From Pseudomonas sp. MWU16-30317 (GTDB lineage: Bacteria; Pseudomonadota; Gammaproteobacteria; Pseudomonadales; Pseudomonadaceae), in assembly GCF_020515695.1 (NCBI RefSeq), contig NZ_JAIWJA010000003.1, positions 682,001 through 746,000 on the forward strand: a DNA stretch of 64,000 nt, in the 5' to 3' direction. Both the position numbers and the translations under genes were made by a program. Positions 1 to 10,794 of the stretch are shown piece after piece (the first letter of the stretch is position 1; every line of letters starts with the position of its first letter). A model generated the notes under the pieces. It saw only the letters and a list, made by a program, of their open reading frames with translations. It searched no databases and was not told the DNA's origin.

Positions 1-2
1 CG

Positions 3-2000
<1,998 letters not shown>

Positions 2001-2013
2001 TCGCGATGCCGCA

Positions 2014-2037
2014 GATACCGGTGCTGACACCGGTATC
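2014..2037 (+). terminator. Hairpin after thiC
   Basis: Perfect 10-bp stem (GATACCGGTG / CACCGGTATC) with a CTGA tetraloop, 14 bases after the thiC stop. The following bases are only moderately T-rich, so termination could be partial and leave some read-through into cytX. Confidence 0.6.
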
Positions 2038-2052
2038 TTCAGTGTTTCGGCG

Positions 2053-2148
2053 GGCCTTTTCGCGAGCAAGCTTTGCTCCCACAGTGCCGTTCACCGGCAG
2101 ATCCAGCGTCGTACGCGTGTGGGAGCAAGGCTTGCCCGCGAAGGGGTC
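2053..2148. repeat. REP doublet between thiC and cytX
   Basis: Two inverted REP halves (cgcgagcaagctttgctccc and gggagcaaggcttgcccgcg) separated by about 35 bases. It is one of about a dozen copies in this window, most at the ends of transcription units. Confidence 0.85.
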
Positions 2149-2207
2149 GGCCAGTCTGGCATCGATTCGACCCCATTAAATCCATCTCTCCCGAGATCCC
2201 CAATCAA

Positions 2208-3497
2208 TTGAACACACCCAGCACCTATTCCCCCGATATCGCCGTCCCCGCCAGTCAGCGGGTGTTCGGCGCGCGTGATCTGTTTTCCCTGTGGTTCTCC
2301 CTCGGCATCGGCCTGATGGTCTTGCAGACCGGCGCCTTGCTGGCACCGGGGCTGGGCCTGAGCGGTTCGCTGCTGGCCATCTTCCTCGGTACGGCGGTCG
2401 GCGTGTTGCTGCTGGCCGCCGTGGGCGTGATCGGCACCGACACCGGCCTGTCGGCCATGGCTACCCTCAAGTTGAGCCTGGGCCGCCACGGTGCCACGCT
2501 GCCGGCGCTGCTCAATCTGCTGCAACTGATCGGCTGGGGTTCGTTCGAGATCATCGTCATGCGCGATGCCGCCAGCCTGTTGAGCGCCGGGCATTTCGGC
2601 GAAGCCAGCGCTTTGGCCAATCCGCTGTTGTGGACCTTGATATTCGGCGCACTGGCGACCCTGCTCGCGGTGAGCGGGCCCTTGACCTTCGTGCGTCGCG
2701 TGCTGCGCAAGTGGGGCATCTGGCTGCTGCTGGCGGCGTGCCTGTGGCTGACCTGGAACCTCTTCGCCAAGGCTGACTTGGGCATGCTGTGGGCGCAGGC
2801 CGGGGATGGCAGCATGCCGCTGGCAGTGGGCTTTGACATTGCAATCGCCATGCCGCTGTCATGGCTGCCGCTGATTGCCGACTATTCGCGATTCGGTCGC
2901 CGCGCCAAAAGCGTCTTCGGCGGCACCGCGCTGGGGTTTTTCATCGGCAACTTTTGGCTGATGAGCCTGGGCGTCGCCTACACCCTGGCGTTCGCCCCGA
3001 GCGGCGACACCAACGCCTTGTTGCTGGCTCTGGCCGGTGCTGGCTTGGGTATCCCGCTGCTGTTGATTCTGCTGGACGAGTCCGAGAACGCTTTCGCCGA
3101 CATCCATTCGGCGGCGGTGTCCACGGGCATGCTGACCCGACTCAAGGTCGAGCATCTGGCGCTGGCCATCGGCGTGCTCTGTACGCTGATCGCCTGCTTC
3201 GCGCCGCTGGCGCAGTACCAGAACTTCCTGCTGTTGATCGGCTCGGTGTTCGCGCCGCTGTTCGGCGTGGTGCTGGTCGACCACTTCGTGCTGCGCCAGC
3301 GCCGCGCACCGGATGCCTCATCAGGATGGCGCTGGCCGGCACTGCTAGCCTGGCTGGGCGGGGTCAGCACCTACCATCTGCTGGCCAACCTGTATCCGGA
3401 CGTGGGTGCGACCCTGCCGTCACTGGTACTCGCTGGCCTGTTGCACGGGCTGCTGGGCCGGGCTTTCAGCCGCGGCCGGGGAACAGTTCGGGCTTGA
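2208..3497 (+). CDS. cytX: CytX, NCS1-family permease for a thiamine pyrimidine precursor
   Basis: Polytopic inner-membrane protein of about 429 residues, related to cytosine permeases. The first membrane segment begins around FSLWFSLGIGLMVLQTG, and about twelve hydrophobic segments follow to the C-terminus. CytX-type members are thought to import hydroxymethylpyrimidine, which fits the position directly after thiC. The open frame extends back to 2073, but that stretch translates the REP repeat. The likely start is TTG at 2208, giving MNTPSTYSPD, although its ribosome-binding site is weak. The 3' end overlaps the convergent lipoprotein gene by 32 bases. Substrate is inferred from family and neighbourhood. 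Confidence 0.85.
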   Translation: MNTPSTYSPDIAVPASQRVFGARDLFSLWFSLGIGLMVLQTGALLAPGLGLSGSLLAIFLGTAVGVLLLAAVGVIGTDTGLSAMATLKLSLGRHGATLPALLNLLQLIGWGSFEIIVMRDAASLLSAGHFGEASALANPLLWTLIFGALATLLAVSGPLTFVRRVLRKWGIWLLLAACLWLTWNLFAKADLGMLWAQAGDGSMPLAVGFDIAIAMPLSWLPLIADYSRFGRRAKSVFGGTALGFFIGNFWLMSLGVAYTLAFAPSGDTNALLLALAGAGLGIPLLLILLDESENAFADIHSAAVSTGMLTRLKVEHLALAIGVLCTLIACFAPLAQYQNFLLLIGSVFAPLFGVVLVDHFVLRQRRAPDASSGWRWPALLAWLGGVSTYHLLANLYPDVGATLPSLVLAGLLHGLLGRAFSRGRGTVRA

Positions 3498-4224
3498 GGA
3501 TGCCGTTGAGGCGCGGGTAAGGGATCTTCAGTTCGATGTGGCCCATGGCATAGGGCGCGATGGTGTTCACATCGTACTTGAGGATCAACGCGCCGTAGGT
3601 CAGGGCGATGTTCGGGGTCTTGCGAAATGGCCACGTCTTGGCGAAGTTCGGGTCCTGGTCGGTGACTTTGGTCGCGGCCATCCAGCCCTGTTGTGCCAGC
3701 TCGGCGTTCTTCCAGAAGGCATCCTCCTGGCCTGGCACCAGCATGTCATCCAGACGCAAGGCCTTGCTCTGGGCCCGCGAATAGTTGATGAATCCACGCC
3801 CTGGGGTCGGCATGTTGCGAGTGTCGCCGGTGTCGACATAGCTCGACAGCTCGACGATCACCAGACCGTCATGCTGCTCCCGTACCTTGGCCTGCAGATA
3901 GCTGCTGGTGTGCGCGGGCGCCTGGGCCAGATACTGCTGCTCGTATTCCTGCAGTGAATTGGTGTTGGCGGCGACTGGCGAGGTGCGGGTCAGGTCCAGC
4001 AGGCGGCGCTGGACCATCATGTCCAGCTGCGGCTCGTCGGGGAAATGCACGGTGTCGATATTCACCAGCGGGCAGTCGGCACCCGCGCAGCCCGGCTTGA
4101 GGTGTTCAAAGGCGTCACGCTTGACCTCCAGCGGCTTGTGCAGATTGGGCGTGAACAGGCTTTGGCACGCGCCCAGGCTGAGCGCCACAGCGGTGATGGC
4201 AGAAAGTTTGAGAAGCGGTGACAT
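3466..4224 (-). CDS. DUF3298/RsiV-like lipoprotein
   Basis: A 252-residue exported protein with an N-terminal signal and a lipobox (ALSLGAC, Cys20), so it is probably an envelope lipoprotein. The C-terminal part (LTYGALILKYDVNTIAPYA and following) resembles the DUF3298 domain found in RsiV-type periplasmic proteins. Homologues sit beside nudF in other pseudomonads. Its function is unknown. It is convergent with cytX, and the two coding ends overlap by 32 bases, so the transcripts could interfere. Confidence 0.8.
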   Translation of the reverse strand: MSPLLKLSAITAVALSLGACQSLFTPNLHKPLEVKRDAFEHLKPGCAGADCPLVNIDTVHFPDEPQLDMMVQRRLLDLTRTSPVAANTNSLQEYEQQYLAQAPAHTSSYLQAKVREQHDGLVIVELSSYVDTGDTRNMPTPGRGFINYSRAQSKALRLDDMLVPGQEDAFWKNAELAQQGWMAATKVTDQDPNFAKTWPFRKTPNIALTYGALILKYDVNTIAPYAMGHIELKIPYPRLNGILKPELFPGRG

Positions 4225-4589
4225 GCTGATCCTTCGTGTTGATTCGCGCGTGTTGGTTGTGGCTCAAGGGCCCTTTGCGGGCAGAGCCCGTTCCCACAAT
4301 GGCGCAGCGTATGTCTGTGGGAGATTCTATGGTTTGGGCCCATTGCAGCGGCACTGATAGTCGGCTTTGCACAAATTTGCTGATTCGACTCTGTGCAACG
4401 CAGTCAGTTCGCCACTAAGCTCGATGAGAGTGTGGCGCCATAGTAGGGGAGCGCTGCTCGGGAGGCCAGTCGACGGGCCGTGGCTGAGCATATTTTCACC
4501 GAAACTGCAAATGGACGAAGGGGGCTGCACCGCAGCGGTGGGCGCGTTAGGATGGTGCGTTGCTGCAAGGTCTGACGACGAGGAAACCC
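4225..4589. other. Divergent intergenic region upstream of nudF
   Basis: This 365-base gap lies between the divergent lipoprotein and nudF genes. It contains one degenerate REP half at about 4268-4300 (ccctttgcgggcagagcccg). I see no RNA gene, no convincing ORF and no clear operator. Promoters for both flanking genes must lie here but cannot be placed with confidence. Confidence 0.5.
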
Positions 4590-5207
4590 ATGACTGACGC
4601 GAATCACTCCGTACCCAAGGCTGTCGAGATCGAGCAGCGCGAGAATTGCTACAAGGGCTTCTACAAGCTCGACAAGGTGCTGCTCAAACACGAGCTGTTC
4701 GCTGGTGGCATGAGCCGCACCATCTCGCGCGAGCTGTTCGTGCGCCACGATGCGGTGTGCGTGCTGCCCTACGATCCGCAGCGTGACGAAGTGGTGCTGA
4801 TCGAGCAGTTTCGCGTCGGCGCCTTGGACAAGGCCGCTAACCCTTGGCTGATCGAGATGGTCGCTGGTCTGATTGATACCGATGAACAGCCAGAAGAAAT
4901 TGCACACCGCGAGGCACAGGAGGAAGCTGGGCTGTCGCTGGCGGCGCTGTGGCCCATCTCGCGGTATTTCCCTTCGCCGGGGGGCAGCGACGAATTCGTG
5001 CATCTGTATCTGGGGCGCTGCAGCACCCAAGGCGTGAGCGGCATTCACGGGCTGGAAGCAGAGGCCGAGGATATTCGTGTCCGCGTCTGGTCCTTCAGCG
5101 ACGCCTTGCAGGCGGTCAAAGACGGCAAGATCAACAATGCGGCAACGATCATCGCCATTCAATGGCTGGCGTTGAACCGCGAGGAAGTCAGGGGGTTGTG
5201 GAAGTGA
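4590..5207 (+). CDS. nudF: NudF, ADP-ribose pyrophosphatase (Nudix)
   Basis: Hydrolyses ADP-ribose to AMP and ribose 5-phosphate. The 205-residue protein carries a complete Nudix box at about residues 93-115, with the core REAQEEAG preceded by the expected glycine and glutamate. The start is ATG at 4590, preceded by GAGGAAA. An upstream TTG at 4560 is open but has no such site. It opens the conserved cluster nudF, DUF1249, cpdA, yqiA, parE, which is also found in enterobacteria. Its stop codon overlaps the next start as GTGA. Confidence 0.95.
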   Translation: MTDANHSVPKAVEIEQRENCYKGFYKLDKVLLKHELFAGGMSRTISRELFVRHDAVCVLPYDPQRDEVVLIEQFRVGALDKAANPWLIEMVAGLIDTDEQPEEIAHREAQEEAGLSLAALWPISRYFPSPGGSDEFVHLYLGRCSTQGVSGIHGLEAEAEDIRVRVWSFSDALQAVKDGKINNAATIIAIQWLALNREEVRGLWK

Positions 5208-5650
5208 ATAGGTTGCGCGAACGCTACCGGGTCGATCTGATCGGGTTGCAGGCGGCCTGCGAGGCCAACTATGCACGCTTGATGCGCCTGTTACCGGACA
5301 TGCGCAACCAGCAGCATTCGCGCCGTATTGCCGTGAGCCAGGGTGACCAGATGCTGGGCATCCTTGCCCTGAACGTGCTGCAGGCCTGCCCGTACACCAC
5401 CACCTTGCAGGTGCGCCAGGAGCTCAGCCTGCCTTGGCTGCCGGTGCCCAGCCTGGAGGTGCAGGTGTACCACGATGCGCGCATGGCCGAGGTGATCAGC
5501 GCCGAACACGCGCGGCGTTTCCGTAGTATTTATCCGTACCCGAATGCACACATGCACCAGCCTGACGAGAAGGCCCAGCTCAACCTGTTCCTGGGCGAAT
5601 GGCTGAGCCACTGCCTGGCCTGCGGTCACGAGCATGAACATGTTCGCTAA
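5204..5650 (+). CDS. yqiB: DUF1249 protein (YqiB family)
   Basis: A 148-residue soluble protein of unknown function, always found next to nudF and cpdA in gammaproteobacteria. It matches the YqiB family in length and in features such as VQVYHDARMAEV and the C-terminal HxxxxHxH-like tail (CLACGHEHEH). I take GTG at 5204, which overlaps the nudF stop by four bases and implies translational coupling. GTG at 5198 is an alternative, and GAGGAAG at 5181-5187 could serve either. Confidence 0.88.
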   Translation: MNRLRERYRVDLIGLQAACEANYARLMRLLPDMRNQQHSRRIAVSQGDQMLGILALNVLQACPYTTTLQVRQELSLPWLPVPSLEVQVYHDARMAEVISAEHARRFRSIYPYPNAHMHQPDEKAQLNLFLGEWLSHCLACGHEHEHVR

Positions 5651-5759
5651 AGGCGTTTGTGCATTAGATGCAGTGCGCTAAACACTTGTTTGCCGCTCGA
5701 TTTGCCCCCTTGCCTCATCCCTACCATAATCCCAGCTGAATCCGTTCAAGGAGACGGCC

Positions 5760-6572
5760 TTGCCGAACCCCTCTGCAGCATCCGTTGCGCCGTTGATCGT
5801 GCAGATTACCGATCCACACCTGTTTGCCGATGCAGACGGTCGCCTGCTGGGCATGAATACCCGCGACAGCCTGGAAAAGGTCATCGACAAAGTGCTGCTG
5901 GAGCAGCCACAGATCGACCTGTTGTTGATTTCTGGCGACTTGACCCAGGACGGCACGGTGGCCTCTTACAACGCGTTCAAGGACATGAGCGCGCGTATCC
6001 CGGCAACCAGGACGCGCTGGTTCGCCGGCAACCATGACGAGCCATTGGTCATGGAAGAGGTCGCTCAGGGCACGGACCTGCTGGACCCAGTGGTCGATAT
6101 CGGCGCCTGGCGCATCACTCTGCTCAATTCGGCGGTGCCGGGTTCCGTGCCAGGGCGCCTGGCCCCCAGCGAGCTGGAGTTGCTGGAGCGATCGCTGAAA
6201 GAGGCGCCCGACCGTCATCATCTGGTCTGCCTGCACCATCATCCGATATCGATCGACTGCAAGTGGATGGAACCGATCGGCCTGCGCAACGCCGATGCGC
6301 TGTTCGCGATCATCGACCGCTACCCGCAGACCAGAGCGCTGCTGTGGGGGCATATTCATCAGGAAATCGATCAGCCTCGGGGCAACCTGCGGCTGATGGC
6401 GACGCCCTCTACCTGCATCCAGTTCAAGCCACGCAGCGATGATTTCGCCCTGGATGATTTGCCGCCTGGCTATCGCTGGTTGCGTTTGCAACCGAGCGGC
6501 GAGATTGAAACCGGGGTGTCCCGAGTCGAGGGCTATGTCTTCAAGCCCGATTTTTCGAGCGATGGTTACTGA
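5760..6572 (+). CDS. cpdA: CpdA, 3',5'-cyclic-AMP phosphodiesterase
   Basis: Metallophosphoesterase that hydrolyses cAMP and so tunes Vfr/CRP signalling. All class III motifs are present in order: TDPHLF, GDLTQDG, GNHDEP, HHHP and GHIHQE, which ligate the two metals. The product is 270 residues, normal for the family. The start is a TTG at 5760, chosen because AAGGAGA lies at 5748-5754. The 109-base gap after the DUF1249 gene is long enough for a separate promoter. Confidence 0.94.
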   Translation: MPNPSAASVAPLIVQITDPHLFADADGRLLGMNTRDSLEKVIDKVLLEQPQIDLLLISGDLTQDGTVASYNAFKDMSARIPATRTRWFAGNHDEPLVMEEVAQGTDLLDPVVDIGAWRITLLNSAVPGSVPGRLAPSELELLERSLKEAPDRHHLVCLHHHPISIDCKWMEPIGLRNADALFAIIDRYPQTRALLWGHIHQEIDQPRGNLRLMATPSTCIQFKPRSDDFALDDLPPGYRWLRLQPSGEIETGVSRVEGYVFKPDFSSDGY

Positions 6573-6675
6573 TCCTTCGTCAGACACCGCCCGCTCCCAC
6601 AGGGCTGAATAGGGCAGAACTCCGGGCATTTCCTGTAGACTGCCCACCTTTGCCACATGACCCAGGGGGCCTCGG

Positions 6676-7287
6676 GTGTCCGCTTCCATTCTTTATATCC
6701 ATGGCCTCAACAGTTCGCCGGCATCGCTCAAGGCGCGGCAACTCTCCGCCGCCCTGCAGCGCATGGGCCTGGCCGATCAATTGCGGGTGCCAGAGCTGCA
6801 TCACCACCCGCGCCAGGCCATCGCCCAATTGCACGCCGATATCAAAGCGCTCGGCGGCACGCCACTACTGGTCGGCAGCTCCCTCGGCGGCTACTATGCA
6901 ACCCACCTGGCCGAGCGCCTGGGCCTCAAGGCCCTGCTGATCAATCCGGCGGTCAACCCCCACAAGCTGTTCAAAGGTGTTCTGGGCCCCCAGACCAACT
7001 TCTACAATGGCCAGACCTGGGATCTGACCCTGGACCACATCGAGGCGCTCAAAGCGCTGGAGGTCCCGCCGCCGCACAGCGCCGAGCGCTACCAGGTGTG
7101 GCTGCAGACGGGCGACGAGACCCTCGACTATCGCCACGCCGAACGCTTCTATGACGGCTGCGATCTGCGCATCGAAGTCGGGGGCGACCACGGCTTCCAG
7201 GGCTTCGCCGAGCACCTGCCACAACTGTTCGCATACGCGGGCATTGCTGCAAAGGCTTGGGAAGGGATAGATTTCGCTGCGCTTTGA
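6676..7287 (+). CDS. yqiA: YqiA-type alpha/beta-hydrolase esterase
   Basis: A small 203-residue esterase. The oxyanion motif YIHGLNSSP is near the N-terminus, the nucleophile elbow GSSLGG has Ser69, and the acid and base are probably in TGDETLDY and GGDHGFQ. It lies in the conserved nudF-to-parE order. The start is GTG at 6676, preceded by CAGGGGG. The natural substrate is unknown; the E. coli member hydrolyses short acyl esters. Confidence 0.9.
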   Translation: MSASILYIHGLNSSPASLKARQLSAALQRMGLADQLRVPELHHHPRQAIAQLHADIKALGGTPLLVGSSLGGYYATHLAERLGLKALLINPAVNPHKLFKGVLGPQTNFYNGQTWDLTLDHIEALKALEVPPPHSAERYQVWLQTGDETLDYRHAERFYDGCDLRIEVGGDHGFQGFAEHLPQLFAYAGIAAKAWEGIDFAAL

Positions 7288-7363
7288 GCTTTTGCAAGGG
7301 CACCCGGCCCAGCGCCCGGCGCCCGGCTCACTTTTGATTACCCCACTTTGACGACGAGACCCC

Positions 7364-9268
7364 ATGGCCAATCCCAGCGCTAGCTCTTATAACGCAGACG
7401 CCATCGAAGTCCTCTCGGGCCTCGACCCGGTGCGCAAACGCCCGGGCATGTACACCGACACCAGCCGGCCGAACCACCTCGCCCAGGAAGTCATCGACAA
7501 CAGCGTCGACGAAGCCATGGCTGGTCACGCCAAGAGCATCCAGGTCATCCTTCACGCCGACCACTCGCTCGAAGTCAGCGACGACGGCCGCGGCATGCCG
7601 GTGGACATCCACCCGGAAGAGGGCGTCTCGGGGGTCGAACTGATCCTCACCAAGCTGCATGCGGGCGGTAAGTTCTCCAACAAGAACTACCAGTTTTCGG
7701 GCGGCTTGCACGGTGTGGGTATCTCGGTGGTCAACGCCCTGTCCAATCAGGTGCGAGTCAAGGTCAAGCGTGACGGCAACGAATATCAGATGACCTTCGC
7801 CGACGGCTTCAAGGCCAGCGAGCTGGAGATAGTCGGTACTGTCGGCAAGCGCAACACCGGCACCAGCGTGTATTTCGCCCCGGACCCGAAGTACTTCGAT
7901 TCGCCCAAGTTCTCCATCAGCCGCCTCAAGCACGTGCTCAAGGCCAAGGCCGTGTTGTGCCCGGGGCTGCTGGTCAGCTTCGAAGACAAAAGCAGCGGCG
8001 AGAAGGTCGAATGGCACTACGAAGACGGCCTGCGCTCGTACCTGATCGACGCCGTCAGCGACTTCATCCGCCTGCCCGAGGAGCCGTTCTGCGGCAGCCT
8101 GGCCGGTAACAAGGAGGCCGTCGACTGGGCGCTGCTGTGGCTGCCCGAAGGCGGCGACGTGGTGCAGGAAAGCTACGTCAACCTGATCCCCACGGCTCAG
8201 GGCGGCACCCACGTCAACGGCCTGCGCCAGGGTCTGCTGGATGCGATGCGCGAGTTCTGCGAGTTCCGCAACCTGCTGCCGCGCGGCCTCAAGCTGGCCC
8301 CGGAAGACGTCTGGGAGCGCATCGCCTTCGTGCTCTCGACCAAGATGCAGGACGCGCAGTTCTCGGGCCAGACCAAGGAGCGCCTGTCGTCCCGTGAAGC
8401 CGCCGCGTTCGTGTCCGGGGTGGTCAAGGACGCCTTCAGCCTGTGGCTCAACGCTCACCCCGAACTGGGCCTGCAACTGGCCGAGCTGGCCATCAGCAAC
8501 GCTGGCCGCCGCCTCAAGGCCAGCAAGAAGGTCGAGCGCAAGCGCATCACCCAAGGCCCGGCATTGCCCGGCAAGCTGGCCGATTGCGCCGGCCAGGACC
8601 TGGCCCGCACCGAGCTGTTCCTGGTCGAGGGTGACTCCGCCGGCGGTTCGGCCAAGCAGGCGCGAGACAAGGAATTCCAGGCCATCCTGCCGCTGCGCGG
8701 GAAGATCCTCAACACCTGGGAAGTCGACGGCAGCGAAGTGCTGGCCAGCCAGGAAGTGCATAACATCGCCGTGGCCATCGGTGTCGATCCGGGCGCCGCG
8801 GACATCAGCCAGCTGCGCTACGGCAAGATCTGCATCCTCGCCGACGCCGACTCCGACGGTCTGCACATCGCGACCCTGTTGTGCGCATTGTTCGTCCAGC
8901 ATTTCCGCCCGCTGGTGGATGCCGGCCACGTGTACGTCGCCATGCCGCCGCTGTACCGCATCGACCTCGGCAAAGAGATCTACTACGCCCTCGACGAAGC
9001 CGAGCGCGACGGCATCCTCGATCGCCTAGTGGCCGAGAAGAAGCGGGGCAAACCGCAGGTCACCCGCTTCAAAGGCCTGGGTGAAATGAACCCGCCACAG
9101 TTGCGCGAAACCACCATGGACCCGAACACCCGGCGCCTGGTGCAATTGACCCTGGAGGACTACCCCAAGGCCTCGGAGATGATGGACATGCTGCTGGCGA
9201 AAAAACGCGCCGGCGACCGCAAGACCTGGCTGGAGACCAAGGGCAACCTGGCCGAGGTGCTGACCTGA
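7364..9268 (+). CDS. parE: DNA topoisomerase IV subunit B (ParE)
   Basis: ATPase subunit of the enzyme that decatenates daughter chromosomes. The 634-residue protein has the GHKL ATP-binding motif DNSVDEAMAGHA in the first 60 residues, the TOPRIM EGDSAGG near residue 421 and DADSDG near residue 493. Its stop overlaps the next start by one base (TGATG), so parE, the phytase-like gene and the protease gene are probably one transcript leading to parC. Confidence 0.98.
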   Translation: MANPSASSYNADAIEVLSGLDPVRKRPGMYTDTSRPNHLAQEVIDNSVDEAMAGHAKSIQVILHADHSLEVSDDGRGMPVDIHPEEGVSGVELILTKLHAGGKFSNKNYQFSGGLHGVGISVVNALSNQVRVKVKRDGNEYQMTFADGFKASELEIVGTVGKRNTGTSVYFAPDPKYFDSPKFSISRLKHVLKAKAVLCPGLLVSFEDKSSGEKVEWHYEDGLRSYLIDAVSDFIRLPEEPFCGSLAGNKEAVDWALLWLPEGGDVVQESYVNLIPTAQGGTHVNGLRQGLLDAMREFCEFRNLLPRGLKLAPEDVWERIAFVLSTKMQDAQFSGQTKERLSSREAAAFVSGVVKDAFSLWLNAHPELGLQLAELAISNAGRRLKASKKVERKRITQGPALPGKLADCAGQDLARTELFLVEGDSAGGSAKQARDKEFQAILPLRGKILNTWEVDGSEVLASQEVHNIAVAIGVDPGAADISQLRYGKICILADADSDGLHIATLLCALFVQHFRPLVDAGHVYVAMPPLYRIDLGKEIYYALDEAERDGILDRLVAEKKRGKPQVTRFKGLGEMNPPQLRETTMDPNTRRLVQLTLEDYPKASEMMDMLLAKKRAGDRKTWLETKGNLAEVLT

Positions 9269-10266
9269 TGCGTGCGGCGTTGGCAGCCTGGCTGCTGATG
9301 ACGCTGTGTTTGGCCACGACGCTGGCAACCGCCGCTCCGGTGGAGGAGCTGCGGCTGCTCGGCGAACACCCGGTCGAAGGCATGCGTGACGGCAATCTGT
9401 CGGGCCTGGCGATCTGTGGCGGCGAGCTCTATACCGAGTCGGACCGCGACGATGATCGTATCTATCGCCTGGATACCCGCCAGCCGGTGTGGCAGGCCGA
9501 GGCGCAACGTTTCGACGTGCCGACGCCTGCGCCCAGCGGCCTGAGCTGGGGCATGAACGTGCGCACCTGGGCCGCGGGCTTCGTGCGCGGTGGCACCCTC
9601 GACTTCGAGGGCATCAGCTGCGACGCCGCCGGTAATCGCTATCTGGTCAGCGAGGCGCGCGCGCAAGTGCTCAAGATCAGCCCCGAGGGCGAGGCGCAGT
9701 GGCTGAACATCAGCCCGGCGCTGGTCCGTGAAGCCCGTGCGGCAGGGTTGCTGGCGCATTTCAATGCGATTTTCGAAGGGCTGGCGATCAATCCGGCGGG
9801 CGATCAGCTGTGGTTGGCCGCCGAGCGCTCGCGCCGCGGCTTGCTCAAGGTCAACTTGCACGGGAGCGAGTGGACCTGCGACGGCGCCTGCGTGCTGCTC
9901 AGCGAAGACGGCGTGCAAGCACGACCGGACGCCGCCATGCCTAGCGACATGCCGCTGGTGATCGATTTCTCCGACCTGGCCTGGTTCAACGGCAAGCTCT
10001 ACACCCTTGAGCGCAACGCCTATCAGATCTGCCGGCGTGACACCCGCACCGTGGCCGTCGAGCGCTGCTGGTCGTTCGCCGACGCGGCCCTGACCCCGGC
10101 CCGGCGCTACGCCAAACCCTATGGTGTGGCCGAGGCGCTGGTGGTCGACGCCCAAGGCGCCTGGATCGGCAACGACAACAACGACTGGGCTCGTGGCGAT
10201 GGCGATGTCCGCCCCATCGTCTGGCGCTTTGCCGCCCCGGTCGACGGCTGGGAGGCACGCCCTTGA
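9268..10266 (+). CDS. Exported phytase-like (PF13449-type) esterase family protein
   Basis: A 332-residue secreted protein with an N-terminal signal peptide (cleavage probably after TAA near residue 23) and a beta-propeller-like body typical of the esterase-like activity of phytase family (GNLSGLAICGGELYTESDRD, LDFEGISCD, FEGLAINPAGDQLWLA). It is conserved between parE and parC in pseudomonads, and its function is unproven. The start ATG overlaps the parE stop by one base and its own stop overlaps the next TTG start. Confidence 0.82.
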   Translation: MRAALAAWLLMTLCLATTLATAAPVEELRLLGEHPVEGMRDGNLSGLAICGGELYTESDRDDDRIYRLDTRQPVWQAEAQRFDVPTPAPSGLSWGMNVRTWAAGFVRGGTLDFEGISCDAAGNRYLVSEARAQVLKISPEGEAQWLNISPALVREARAAGLLAHFNAIFEGLAINPAGDQLWLAAERSRRGLLKVNLHGSEWTCDGACVLLSEDGVQARPDAAMPSDMPLVIDFSDLAWFNGKLYTLERNAYQICRRDTRTVAVERCWSFADAALTPARRYAKPYGVAEALVVDAQGAWIGNDNNDWARGDGDVRPIVWRFAAPVDGWEARP

Positions 10267-10784
10267 GCGCGGCGCCACCGGGGCGGCGCGCCGGTCGGAT
10301 CTTGCTGATGGTGGCGTGGATTGCCGGGCTGTTCCTGGCCACGCGCTATTTTGCCGGCCGTGAAGAGCACGAAGCCAACCCCAACACTCAGGTCAGCTCC
10401 GCGCACGGCCAGGGTTATATCGAGGTGCAACTGGCCGGCAATCGCCAGGGGCATTTCGTCGCCAGCGGCATGATCAACCAGTTGCCCGTGCAGTTCATGC
10501 TCGACACCGGCGCCACCGACGTGGCGATTCCGGCCAGTGTCGCCAGCCAGCTGACCTTGCAGCGCGGCATGCCGGTGCAGATCAACACCGCCAACGGCCG
10601 CAGCGAGGGCTATCGCACCCAGCTCGATCGGGTGAAACTGGGCGATATCGTCCTGCGTGACGTGCGCGCGGTGGTCACCCCGGGGCTGGACGGCGACCAG
10701 GTATTGCTGGGCATGAGCGCCCTGAGACAACTTGAATTTACCCAGCGCGGTGGCAACATGCTGCTGCGCCAGACCACACAATGA
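10263..10784 (+). CDS. Retropepsin-like aspartic protease, membrane anchored
   Basis: A 173-residue protein with one membrane segment ([18 protein letters not shown]) followed by a periplasmic clan AA protease domain. The catalytic signature [12 protein letters not shown] has its aspartate near residue 80, and a second flap-side motif LLGMSAL lies near the C-terminus. Such single-domain enzymes act as dimers. The TTG start overlaps the previous stop as TTGA. The target is unknown. Confidence 0.85.
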   Translation: MSAAPPGRRAGRILLMVAWIAGLFLATRYFAGREEHEANPNTQVSSAHGQGYIEVQLAGNRQGHFVASGMINQLPVQFMLDTGATDVAIPASVASQLTLQRGMPVQINTANGRSEGYRTQLDRVKLGDIVLRDVRAVVTPGLDGDQVLLGMSALRQLEFTQRGGNMLLRQTTQ

Positions 10785-10794
10785 TGAGGCCCGC